Source: Arachis hypogaea (lineage: Eukaryota > Streptophyta > Magnoliopsida > Fabales > Fabaceae). From it: a stretch of 64,000 nucleotides of DNA. Under the pieces are notes generated by a model. That model saw only the letters and a list, made by a program, of their open reading frames with translations. It had not been told where the DNA came from and ran no database searches. A program made the translations under genes and the position numbers. This document shows positions 31,198 through 41,752 of the stretch, one piece after another (position 1 is the stretch's first letter; each line of letters begins with the position of its first letter). The stretch lies in the NCBI RefSeq assembly GCF_003086295.3, contig NC_092053.1, positions 120,052,445-120,116,444 of the forward strand. The letters run 5' to 3'.

Positions 31198-32678
31198 TGG
31201 TGCACGAATAGTAAATCACACTTTTTACAACTCGTACCACTAACCAGCAAGTGCACTGGGTCGTCCAAGTAATACCTTACGTGAGTAAGGGTCGATCCCA
31301 CGGAGATTGTTGGCTTGAAGCAATCTATGGTTATCTTGTAACTCTTAGTCAGGAAAACAATAAAATAATTCACTTATCAAATTTGATTGCAAGGAATAAA
31401 AGGGCAGAACACAAATTATACTTGTATGCAATGATGGAGAATATGTTGGAGTTTTGGAGATGCTTTGTCTTCTGAAATTCCGCTTTCCTCTGTTTTCTGA
31501 TTCACGCACGCACGTCCTCTATGGCAAGCTGTGTGTTGGTGGATCACCGTTGTCACGGCTAATCATCTGCAGGTTCTTAATTGTACCGGAATAGGATTTA
31601 CTATCCTTTTGCGTCTGTCACTACGCTCAGCACTCGTGAGTTTGAAGCTCGTCACAGCCATTCAATCCCTGAATCCTACTCGAAATACCACAGACAAGGT
31701 TTAGACTTTCCGGATTCTCTTGAATGCTGCCATCAATCTAGCTTATACCACGAAGATTCTGATTAAGAGATCTAAGAGATATTCATTCATTCTATGGTGG
31801 AACGTAAGTGGTTGTCAGGCACGCGTTCGTGGGGGAATGATGATGATTGTCACGCTCATCACATTCACATTGAAGTGCGGATGGATATCTTAGATAGGAA
31901 CACGCATGTTTGAATGGGAAACAGAAATACTTGCATTAATTCATCGAGACACAGCAGAGCTCCTCACCCCCAACAATGGAGTTTAGAGACTCATGCCGTC
32001 AAAAGATACAAAGTTCAGATCTAAAATGTCATGAGATGTCAAAATAAATCTCTAAAAGTTGTTTAAATACTAAACTAGTAACCTAGGTTTACAGAAAATG
32101 AGTAAACTATGATAGATAGTGCAGAAATCCACTTCTGGGGCCCACTTGGTGTGTGCTGGGGCTGAGACTAAAGCTTCTCACGTGCCTGGGCTGTTTTGGG
32201 CGTTCAACGCCAGGTTGTAACCTGTTTCTGGCGTTGAACTCCAACTTGTAACTTGTTTTTGGCGCTGGACGCCAGACAGCAACATGGAACTGGCGTTGAA
32301 TGCCAGTTTACGTCATCTATCCTTGAGCAAAGTATGAACTATTATATATTGCTGAAAAGCCCTGGATGTCTACTTTCCAACGCAATTAGAATCACGCCAT
32401 TTGGATTCCTGTAGTCCAGAAAATCCACTTTGAGTGCAGGGAGGTCAGAATCCAACAACATCAGCAGTCCTTTTTCAGCCTGAATCAGATTTTTGCTCAG
32501 CTCCCTCAATTTCAGCCAGAAAATATCTGAAATTATAGAAAAATACACAAACTCATAGTAAAGTCTAGAAATATGAATTTTGCCTAGAAACTAATGAAAA
32601 TAAACTAAAAACTAACTAAAACACACTAAAAACTATATGAAATTAACCCCAAAAAACGTATAAAATATCCGCTCATCA
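31198..32678 (-). repeat. 3' LTR of the gypsy element
   Basis: 1481 bp, TGATGAGCGGATA...CGTGCACCA on the - strand. It lacks about 53 bp that the 5' LTR has at about 42115-42167. Near-palindromes of the GGCGTTCAACGCC type lie at about 32195-32310. Confidence 0.93.
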
Positions 32679-33784
32679 CAACACCAAACTTAAACTGTTG
32701 CTTGTCCTCAAGTAACTAGATAAATAAAATAGAATACAAATAATTTAAGAAGCAATAATATCTCAGAGTTTTTGAGTGAAGCTCAGATTCTAATTAGATG
32801 AGCGGGACTAGTAGCTTTTTGCTTCTGAACAGTTTTGGCATCTCACTTTATCCATTGAAGCTCAGAGTGATTGGCATCTATAGGAACTCAGAATTCAGAT
32901 AGTGATATTGATTCTCCTAGTTCAGTATGTTGATTCTTGAACACAGCTACTTTATGAGTCTTGGCCGTGGCCCTAAGCACTTCGTTTTCCAGTATTACCA
33001 CCGGATACATAAATGCCACAGACACATAATTGGGTGAAGCTTTTTAGATTGTGACTCAGCTTTGCTAAAGTCCCCAATTAGAGGTGTCCAGGGTTCTTAA
33101 GCACACTCTTCTTTTGCTTTGGACCTTGACTTTAACCGCTCAGTCTCAAGTTTTCACTTGACACCTTCACGCCACAAGCACATGGTTAGGGACAGCTTGG
33201 TTTAGCCGCTTAGGCCAGGATTTTATTCCTCTAGGCCCTCCTATCCACTGATGCTCAAAGCCTTGGGATCCTTTTTATTTACCCTTGCCTTTTGGTTTTA
33301 AGGGTTATTGGCTTTTTGCTCTTGCCTTTTGGTTTTAAGAGCTTTTGGCTTTTTCTGCTTGTTTTTTTTTTTCTGCAAGCTTTGTTCTTTGCTGCTTTTT
33401 CTTGCTTCAAGAATCATTTTTATGATTTTTCAGATTATCAATAACATGTCTCATGTTCATCATTCTTTCAAGAGCCAACATATTTAACAGTCTTAAACAT
33501 CAAATTCAAAAGACATATGCACTGTTCAAGCATTCATTCAGAAGACAGAAAGCATTACCACCACATGTAAATAATTAGAATTTATCTTATTAAAAACTCG
33601 AAAAATATTGCCTCTTATTCTAAAGAAATTCTTCTATTTTATTCATGTTTAATGATGATGATAAAATTAAATTATAGCTTAATTGGGGATAAAATCAAAA
33701 ATATAGATACTAATTACTACTATATGACTCCTAAGGTAAAACTAATAAAAACAGTTATCATAGAGTTAAGGCTAAGATTGGAAT
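32679..33784 (-). other. Purine-rich tract and 3' spacer of the gypsy element
   Basis: Next to the LTR the - strand reads GAGGACAAGCAACAGTTTAAGTTTGGTGTTG, the likely plus-strand priming region. The rest, to 33784, is non-coding with a repeated CTTGCCTTTTGGTTTTAAG block (about 33286-33345). Confidence 0.7.
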
Positions 33785-34919
33785 TTAACAACCTTTGTTC
33801 TGGAAAGTGGATGTTCCTCTAATCTGCGGGGTGCTTGGTCCTTCAAGAGATAATTTCTGGCGCTTCAATTCCCTTAGATCACGCCCTTGCTCCTCCTGTT
33901 CTTTAAGCAAATAGCAAAGAATGCTACTTTGTTCCTTCTGTTCTTTCTGTATTTGTTCCATAGCTTCTTGCATCTTGGTAATAGATGTTTCAAGATACTC
34001 CCAGTATTCAGATTGAGGGATTTCTGGGAGAAATTCCTGTGTTTTCTTCTTGATGGGGTCATCATGTGCTTGTTGTTTTTCCATTGATGCTTTGGTGATT
34101 GGCCGCTCAACTGAGATATACTCAGTTATTCCCATCCTTACTCCAGCGTCCTTGCAGAGCATAGAAATCAAGCTTGGATAAGCCAACCTGGCATCTTTGG
34201 AATTTTTGTTTGCAATTTTGTAGAATTCAGTTGAAATCAGTTGATGAACTTCCACTTCTTTTCCCATCATGATGCAATGAATCATCACTGCTCTTCTAAT
34301 AGTGACTTCAGAATGGTTGCTAGTGGGCAGCAGAGAATGCCCAATGAAGTCCAGCCATCCTCTGGCGACTGGTTTGAGATCTTCTCTTTTGAGTTGATTT
34401 GGGACACCCTTCGTGCTGGTGGTCCACCTGGCTCCAGGGATACATATATCCTCTAGAATCTTATCCAGGCCCTTGTCTGTTCTCATCATTCTCCTATTGA
34501 AGGAGTCTGGATCATCTTTCAGCTGAGGTAGCTTTAAGATCTCCCTGATCTTGTCAGGGTGGGTATGAACAATCTTTCCTCTGACCAAGGTCCGATAGTC
34601 ATAGATAGCAGATCCAGATAGTCTTTGCTTGTCTGTGTGCCACATATTAGCATAGAATTCCTGGACCATATTCCTTCCCACTTTCGTTTCAGGATTAGCT
34701 AGGATCTCCCAGTTCCTGATTCGGATTTGCTCCTGGATCTCCGGATATTCGTCTTCTTTCAGATCGAATCTAACTTCCGGGATCACTGATCTTAGACCCA
34801 TTATTTTGTAATAATGGTCTGAATGTTCTTTAGATAAGAACTTCCCTTGATTCCAAAGTGGTTTTGGAACGCTTTCTTTCTTGCCTCTTGGAGTGGGTTA
34901 TTTTCCTTTAGGAGCCATG
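33785..34919 (-). pseudogene. Extra ORF in envelope position (plant transposon protein domain)
   Basis: A 338-residue open frame (34801-33785) preceded in frame by MAPKGK and a TAA, so the real start is probably at 34919. Residues include YANMWHTD, VRGKIVHTHPDKI, ILEDICIPGARW, ARGWLDFIGHSLLPTSN, AVMIHCIMMGKEVEVHQLI and ISMLCKDAGV, typical of the 'putative plant transposon protein' domain of gypsy extra ORFs. The C-terminal ~90 residues are Gln/Glu/Lys-rich and probably coiled coil. I see no signal peptide or membrane segment, so this is not a convincing envelope. Function unknown. It has its own leader carrying a second AAGTTTGGTGTG motif just upstream. Confidence 0.8.
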
Positions 34920-35499
34920 ATCTTAGTGATCACGGATAAGCACACCAAACTTAGAGGTTTGCTTGTCCTCAAGCAAAAGAAAAGAAAGGAGAGGGAGAGA
35001 AGGAGAGCTAGGTGCAATGGTGGATGGGAGGGGAGGGAGGCCGAACCCATATTTAAAGGGAGAGGGGGGTGGGTTTTCGAAAATAGGGAGGAAGATAAGA
35101 TAGAAGATATGATTTTTAAGAAAAATTTAAGTATGATGAGAAAAGATATAATTTAAAATTGAAGAGATATGAAAGATATTTGAAAAAGATAGATTTGGAT
35201 TTTTGAAAAAGATAGTATGGAGATTTGAAAAAGATATTGATTAGTTGAAAAGATTTTTGAATGAAAAGAGATAGATTTGTTTTGAAAATTTTTGAAAAAG
35301 AGTTGATTTGGATAAAAAAGGATTTGTGCTTATGGATTAAGATACATTTGATATTTTTTTAAAATAGGGTTTTTGGAAATTAGGAATTTTAGAAATTAGG
35401 GTTCTTAACATGTTTATGCAAGAAATCATGAATTGAAACATGAAAATTAAATTTAGAATGAAAAATATGAAGTAAAAACGAATTCACCTCCTCCCTACC

Positions 35500-35810
35500 A
35501 TCCTGGCGTTTGAACGCCCAAACGCTGCATGTTTTGGGCGTTCAACGCCCAAACGCTGCCTCTCCTGGGCGTTCAACGCCCAGCTGTTGCTTCTTTCTGG
35601 CGTTGAATGCCAGGAACTCCTTTGTCACTGGGCATTTTTCTGAACGCCCAGGATGCTGTAAATCTGGCGTTAAACGCCCAGAAGGAGCTTCTTTCTGGCA
35701 TTTAACGCCCAGATGGCTATCCTTACTGGCGTTCAACGCCCAGTGGATGCTTCTTTTGGGCGTTGAACGCCCAAAACAGACTCTTACTGGCATTTTCTTG
35801 CCAGAGAGCT
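35500..35810. repeat. Array of ~9 near-palindromes GGGCGTTCAACGCCC
   Basis: Units of (C)TGGGCGTTCAACGCCCAG and variants (for example TGGCGTTGAATGCCA, TGGCGTTAAACGCCCA) recur every ~30-38 bp between pol and the extra ORF. Each can form a 7-8 bp stem with a five-base loop. The spacers between units differ. Confidence 0.9.
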
Positions 35811-36012
35811 CTTTTTCTCTGTTTTGTGTGCAGAATCCTTCTGTGACCCTGTGAACTTATACAATTGACTCTTTACCTTAGTGTCAGTGAACTTTATATA
35901 AACAAATAAAATCAAGAATAGGGAAAATGCTTAGAGGAAGTGATGCCCCATGGCTGGGTTGCCTCCCAGCAAGCGCTTCTTTATTGTCTTTAGCTGGACC
36001 TTGCTGAGCTTT

Positions 36013-37411
36013 TAATCTAGCTTCAGCCTTGAGCACTCTTGCTCAACATTGCCTTCAAGATAGTGCTTGATTCTCTGTCCATTAACAATGAACTTCTTAT
36101 CAGAATCAATATCTTGAAGCTCCACATAACCATATGGTGATACACTTGTAATCACATATGGTCCCCTCCACCGGGACTTCAATTTTCCGGGGAATAGCCT
36201 GAGCCTAGAGTTAAACAGCAGAACCTTTTATCCTGGTTCAAAGATTCTAGATGACAGCTTTCTGTCATGCCACTTTTTTTATTTTTCTTTATAAAGCTTG
36301 GCATTTTCGAAAGCAGTGAATCTGAATTCCTCTAGCTCATTTAGCTGGAGCAATCTTTTTTCTCCAGCTAATTTGGCATCAAAATTTAGGAATCTGGTTG
36401 CCCAGTAGGCTTTATGTTCCAGTTCCACGGGCAGGTGGCATGCCTTACCATACACAAGTTGGTATGGAGAGGTCCCTATAGGAGTCTTGAATGCTGTTCT
36501 GTAAGCCCACAGAGCATCATCCAAGCTTCGTGCCCAATCCTTTCTACAGGTACTTACAGTCCATTCCAGGATTCTTTTTAGTTCTCTGTTAGAGACTTCA
36601 GCTTGCCCATTTGTCTGTGGATGATATGGGGTCGCCACCTTGTGGCGAATCCCATACTGGACCATGGCAGAGTAAAGCTGTTTGTTGCAGAAGTGAGTGC
36701 CCCATCACTGATTAGTACCCTGGGGACACCAAACCTGCTGAATATATATTTCTGGAGGAATTTCAGCACTGTTTTAGTATCATTGGTGGGTGTGGCAATG
36801 GCCTCAACCCATTTTGATACATAATCAACTGCCACCAGAATATAAGTGTTTGAGTATGATGGTGGGAAAGGCCCCATGAAATCAATACCCCATACATCAA
36901 ACAACTCAATCTCCAAGATTCCTTGTTGAGGCATGGCGTAACTGTGAGGCAAATTACCAGCTCTCTGGCAACTGTCACAGTTACGTACAAACTCTCGGGA
37001 ATCTCTGTAGAGTGTAGGCCAGTAGAAGCCACATTGGAGGACCTTGGTGGCTGTTCGCTCACCTTCGAAATGACCTCCATATTGTGACCCATGGTAATGC
37101 CATAAGATCCTTTGTGCTTCTTCTTTAGGCACACACCTACGGATTATGCCATCTGCACATCTCTTAAAGAGATAGGGTTCATCCCACAAGTAGTACTTTG
37201 CATCAGTAATTAATTTTTTCTTTTGTTGCCTGCTGTACTCCTTGGGAATGAACCTTGCAGCTTTGTAGTTTGCAATGTCTGCAAACCATGGTGTTTCCTG
37301 AATGGCAAATAAATGCTCATCAAGAAAGGTCTCAGAGATTTCAAGAGAAGGGAATGACGTCCCTTCTATTGGCTCTATCCGGGACAGATGGTCAGCCACT
37401 TGGTTCTCTGT
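36013..37411 (-). pseudogene. Gypsy integrase, one frameshift and stops
   Basis: After the stop at 37412 the frame continues as ADHLSRIEP, then the zinc-binding part ([19 protein letters not shown]), the core [10 protein letters not shown] (Asp 1), VLISDG (Asp 2) and [14 protein letters not shown] (Glu). One G is missing from the GGGG run at about 36700, just after Asp 2, shifting the frame. Stops also occur near 36279 and 36230. The tail, RWRGPYVITSVSPYGYVEL, has no chromodomain and ends near 36013. Confidence 0.9.
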
Positions 37412-38530
37412 CTATTTTCTGTCTCTTATTTCTATATCAAACTCTTGCAGAAGCAACACCCATCTTATGAGTCTGGGTTTTGAATCCTGCTTTGTGAGTA
37501 GATATTTAAGAGCAGCATGATCTGTGTACACAATCACTTTTGATCCTACTAAGTATGATCTAAACTTGTCAATGGCATAAACCACTGCAAGCAATTCTTT
37601 TTCTGTGGTTGTGTAATTTTTCTGGGCATCATTCAAAACACGACTAGCATAATAAATGACGTGCAGAAGCTTGTCATGCCTCTGCCCCAGTACTGCACCA
37701 ATGGCGTGATCACTGGCATCACACATTAGCTCAAATGGTAATGTCCAGTCTGGTGCAGAAATAACTGGTGCTGTGACCAGCTTGGCTTTTAGTGTTTCAA
37801 ACGCCTGCAGACACTCTGTGTCAAACACAAATGGCGTGTCGGCAGCTAGCAGATTGCTCAGAGGTTTTGCGATTTTTGAAAAATCCTTTATAAACCTCCT
37901 ATAGAATCCTGCATGCCCCAGAAAGCTTCTAATTGCCTTAACATTGGCAGGTGGTGGTAATTTTTCAATTACCTCTATTTTTGCTTGATCCACCTCTATT
38001 CCCTTGTTTAAAATTTTATGCCCAAGGACAATCCCTTCAGTCACCATAAAGTGACATTTTTCCCAGTTTAAAACCAGGTTGGTCTCTTGGCATCTTTTCA
38101 GAACTAGTTTCAGGTGATCAATACAGGAGCTGAATGAGTCTCCATATACTGAGAAGTCATCCATGAAGACTTCCAGAAATTTTTCCACCATATCAAAGAA
38201 AATAGAGAGCATGCATCTCTGGAAGGTCGCAGGCGCATTACACAGCCCAAACGGCATCCTTCTATAAGCAAACACCCTAGATGGACATGTGAATGCTGTT
38301 TTTTCTTGATCCTGGGGATCTACTGCAATCTGGTTATAGCCTGAGTAGCCATCCAAAAAACAGTAATAATCATGACTTGCCAGTTTTTCTAGCATCTGGT
38401 CTATGAATGGTAAAGGAAAATGATCCTTTCTGGTGGCTGTATTGAGCCTTCTGTAGTCAATACACATGCGCCACCCTGTAACTGTTCTTGTAGGAACCAG
38501 TTCATTCTTTTCATTATGAACCACTGTCAT
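37412..38530 (-). pseudogene. Gypsy reverse transcriptase and RNase H
   Basis: Open for 372 codons, in the same frame as the protease part and separated from it by one TGA (38536-38534). RT motifs: [36 protein letters not shown] and the catalytic FMDD ([10 protein letters not shown]). RNase [32 protein letters not shown] and [16 protein letters not shown] at 37412-37414 ends it before the integrase. Confidence 0.93.
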
Positions 38531-38533
38531 GCC

Positions 38534-39720
38534 TCATTTTTTGGGGACAACTTGGACAGGGCTCACCCAGGGGCTGTCAGAAATAGGATAAATGATCCCA
38601 ACCTCTAGTAATTTGGTGACCTCTTTCTGCACCACTTCCTTCATGGCTGGATTTAGCCGCCTCTGTGGTTGAACCACTGGTTTAGCATTATCCTCCAATA
38701 AGATTTTGTGCATGCATCTAGCTGGGCTTATGCCCTTAAGGTCACCTATGGACCACCCAAGAGCTTTTTTGTGTGTCCTTAGCACTTGAATCAGTGCTTC
38801 CTCTTCCTGTGGATTTAAAGCAGAGCTTATGATCACTGGAAAAGTGTCACCTTCTCCCAGAAATGCATATTTCAGGGATGGTGGTAATGGTTTGAGCTCG
38901 GGTTTAGGAGGTTTTTCCTCTTCCAGAGGAAATTTCAGAGGCTCTTTCATTTCCTCTGAATCCTCCAAATCAGGCTGAACATCTTTAAAGATGTCTTCCA
39001 ACTCTGATTCGAGACTCACAGCCATGTTGATCTCTTCTACCAAAGAGTCAATAAGATCAACTTTCATGCAGTCTTTTGATGTGTCTGGATGCTGCATGGC
39101 TTTGACAGCATTCAACTTAAACTCATCATCATTGACTCTCAGGGTTATTTCCCCCTGTTGGACATCAATGAGAGTTCGTCCAGTTGCTAGGAAGGGTCTT
39201 CCTAGAATGAGAGTGGCACTCTTGTGCTCCTCCATTTCCAGCACTACAAAGTCAGTGGAAAAGGCAAATGGCCCAACTCTGACAATCATGTCTTCAATCA
39301 CGCCTGATGGGTATTTAATGGAGCCATCAGCAAGTTGGAGACATATCCGGGTTGGTTTAACTTCTTCAGTTAAACCAAGCTTTCTGATAGTGGATGCAGG
39401 TATTAGGTTGATGCTTGCCCCAAGATCACATAAAGCTGTCTTGGTGCAATTACCTTCTAATGTGCATGGTATCAGAAAACTCCCAGGGTTCTTAAGCTTT
39501 TCAGGAAAGCTTTTCAGAATGACTGCACTGCATTCTTCAGTGAGGAGAACTCTTTCAGTTTCTCTCCAATCCTTCTTATGACTCAAGATCTCTTTCATGA
39601 ACTTGGCATAAGAAGGTATTTGCTCAAGTGCCTCTGCAAATGGAATCTTTATTTCAAGAGTCCTGAGATAATCTACAAAGCGAGCAAATTGCTTATCCTG
39701 CTCCTCTTGGCAGAGTTTTT
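38534..39720 (-). pseudogene. Gypsy aspartic protease and RT leader
   Basis: The protease active site is LCDLGASINLIP, followed by ILGRPFLATGRTLIDV, the usual flap-side motif of Athila/Tat proteases. It continues through an acidic/proline linker (EEEKPPKPELKPLPPSLKYAFLGE) into the RT start (RRLNPAMKEVVQKEV). A TAA at 39719-39721 separates it from gag, and the TGA at 38534 interrupts the KK-GMTVV junction. Confidence 0.9.
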
Positions 39721-41059
39721 AAGGATAAGGTATCTTGGCTTTATATTCCTCAACCTTAGTTGCTGTAAGTTTATTTCTTACAGAAGTGGTTGAAGAAGCC
39801 TTTTTAGATGGGTTGTTATCAGCACTTGTGTGTGTCTGATCCCTCACTGGCAATTGAGTGCCAGAGTTAGAAGCTGGAGTGACGTTAGACGCCAGCTCCT
39901 CATCTGTTCCTGGCGTTTGAACGCCAGAACTGTGCTTCTTTTGGGCGTTCAACGCCAGATCCTTGCTTGTTTCTGGCGTTGAACGCCAGTCCTGAGCATG
40001 GTCTGGGCGTTCAGCGCCAGCCTTCCACCCCACTTCTGGCGTTTTAGCGCCAGAATTATTTTTCCCTGGGCTCTTACTGTCCTCAGATGGATTTTGGGTG
40101 GTTTGCTCATTTCTTGGCTTCCTGCTGCCTTGAAGTGGGGTATTTAGTGCTTTCCCACTTCTTAATTAAACTGCTTGGCATTCTTCTGTTATTTATTTTG
40201 ACAGCTGCTGCTTTGTTTGCTTTAATTGTACTTCCATGTTTATATTAGCCATCCTTGTCTCTTTTAGTTTATCCTTGAGTTCAGCTAACTGCTTTGTTAG
40301 AAAATCCAATTGCTGATTGAATTCAGCAGCTTGCTCTGCAGGACTGAGTTCAGCAGTTACTGTTTTAGCCTCTTCTTTCATGGAAGGGTCACTGCTTAGG
40401 TACAGATGCTGATTTCTAGCAACTGTATCAATGAGCTCTTGAGCTTCTTCAATTGTCTTTCTCATGTGGATAGATCCACCAGCTGAGTAATCTAGAGAGA
40501 TCTGAGCTCTTTCTGTAAGCCCATAATAGAAGATGTCTAACTGAACCCACTCTGAAAACATTTCAGAGGGGCATTTTCGTAGCATCTCTCTGTATCTCTC
40601 CCAAGCATTATAAAGAGATTCATTATCTCCTTGTTTAAAGCCTTGGATGTCCAGCCTTAGCTGTGTCATCCGTTTTGGAGGAAAGTATTGATTCAGAAAT
40701 TTTTCTGTCAGCTGTTTCCATGTCCTTATGCTAGCCTTAGGTTGGTTATTTAACCACCTCTTGGCTTGGTCTTTTACAGCAAATGGAAACAGTAATAATC
40801 TGTAGACATCCTGATCTACTTCCTTATCATGTACTGTGTCAGCAATTTGTAAAAACTGTGCCAGAAACTCTGTAGGTTCTTCCTGTGGAAGACCGGAATA
40901 CTGGCAGTTTTGCTGCACCATGATAATGAGCTGAGGATTCAACTCAAAGCTACTGACTCCAATGGAGGGTATGCAGATACTACTCCCATATGAAGCAGTA
41001 GAGGGGTTAGCATATGACCCCAGAGTCCTCCTGGACTGTTCATTTCGACTTAGATCCAT
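39719..41059 (-). pseudogene. Gypsy gag, with palindrome-bearing C-terminal linker
   Basis: The 288-residue frame 41059-40193 is a retrotransposon gag capsid: EFLAQFLQIADTV, RLLLFPFAVKDQAKRWL, WKQLTEKFLNQYFP, FKQGDNESLYNAWERY, DIFYYGLTE. Its C-terminus (QLDFLTKQLAELKDKLKE) is likely coiled coil. Stops near 40190 and 40165 interrupt the linker, which resumes to 39719. About six TGGCGTTnAACGCCA near-palindromes (39870-40060) lie in the coding linker. No CCHC knuckle was found. Confidence 0.88.
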
Positions 41060-41727
41060 GATGGAGAAAGGGAGATGATGTAAAATAAAAAATTTATTTT
41101 TATTTATTTATTTGTTTATTTAATTATTTCGAAAATAAATTAAAATAAAATAAATAAAAATAGGTGAAGATTTTCAAAAAAATGAGGAGAGAGAAAGTGG
41201 TCAGGAAGTTTTGAAAAAGATATGAATTGAAAAAAGATTTTAAATTTTGAAAAAAATCTGAATTTTAAAAATAATTTTCGAAAATTTGTTTTAAAAATAG
41301 AGAGAAAAGATATTTTTGAATTTAAAGAGGAAAGAGAGAAACAATAAGATAGCCCAAGATTTAAAATTTTTAGATCTAATGCTCCTTATTTTCGAAAATT
41401 CTGGAGGAAAAATACCAAGGAACACCAAACTTAAAAATTTTAAGATCAAGACGCAAGGAAAACTCAAGAACACCTTGAAGACTCACAAGAACACAAGAAC
41501 ATGAAGAAAGAACACCAAACTTAAAATTTTTAGAAAACCAAAATAAAATTTTTGAAAAACAAAGGAAAACCAACAAGAAAACACCAAACTTAAAGTTTGG
41601 CACGAGATTTAATAGAAAAATTATTTTTAAAAAATTTTTGAAAAGAAAATAAAAGACTCTGACCCAAAAGACAAAAATTTCCTAATCTAAGCAACAAGAT
41701 TCACCGTCAGTTGTGCAAACTCAAACA
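41060..41727 (-). other. Gypsy 5' leader
   Basis: Between primer site and gag. Low-complexity, rich in AAATTTTTGAAAA on either strand, with three ACACCAAACTTAAA copies (reverse TTTAAGTTTGGTGT), the same motif as next to the 3' LTR. No coding frame of note. Confidence 0.6.
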
Positions 41728-41746
41728 ATCCCCGGCAACGGCGCCA
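41728..41746 (-). promoter_or_regulatory. Primer-binding site, tRNA-Asp type
   Basis: On the - strand TGGCGCCGTTGCCGGGGAT, complementary to the 3' end of plant tRNA-Asp (which ends CCCCGGCAACGGCGCCA). It lies 6 bases inside the 5' LTR end. Confidence 0.92.
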
Positions 41747-41752
41747 AAAACT

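Noticed and set aside
33785..34919. Classical retroviral-type envelope gene
   Set aside because: No signal peptide, membrane span or cysteine pattern; position alone is not enough.
35500..35810. Evenly spaced palindromic repeats with differing spacers, resembling a CRISPR array
   Set aside because: They lie inside a plant gypsy element, recur in its LTRs and gag, the units vary, and there is no cas context.
38991..39581. 196-codon + frame within the gypsy protease region
   Set aside because: Shadow of the - strand protease frame, which carries the DLGAS motif.
41728..41746. Match to the 3' end of a tRNA-Asp gene
   Set aside because: Only the last ~18 bases match, at the exact place of a primer-binding site; there is no cloverleaf upstream.
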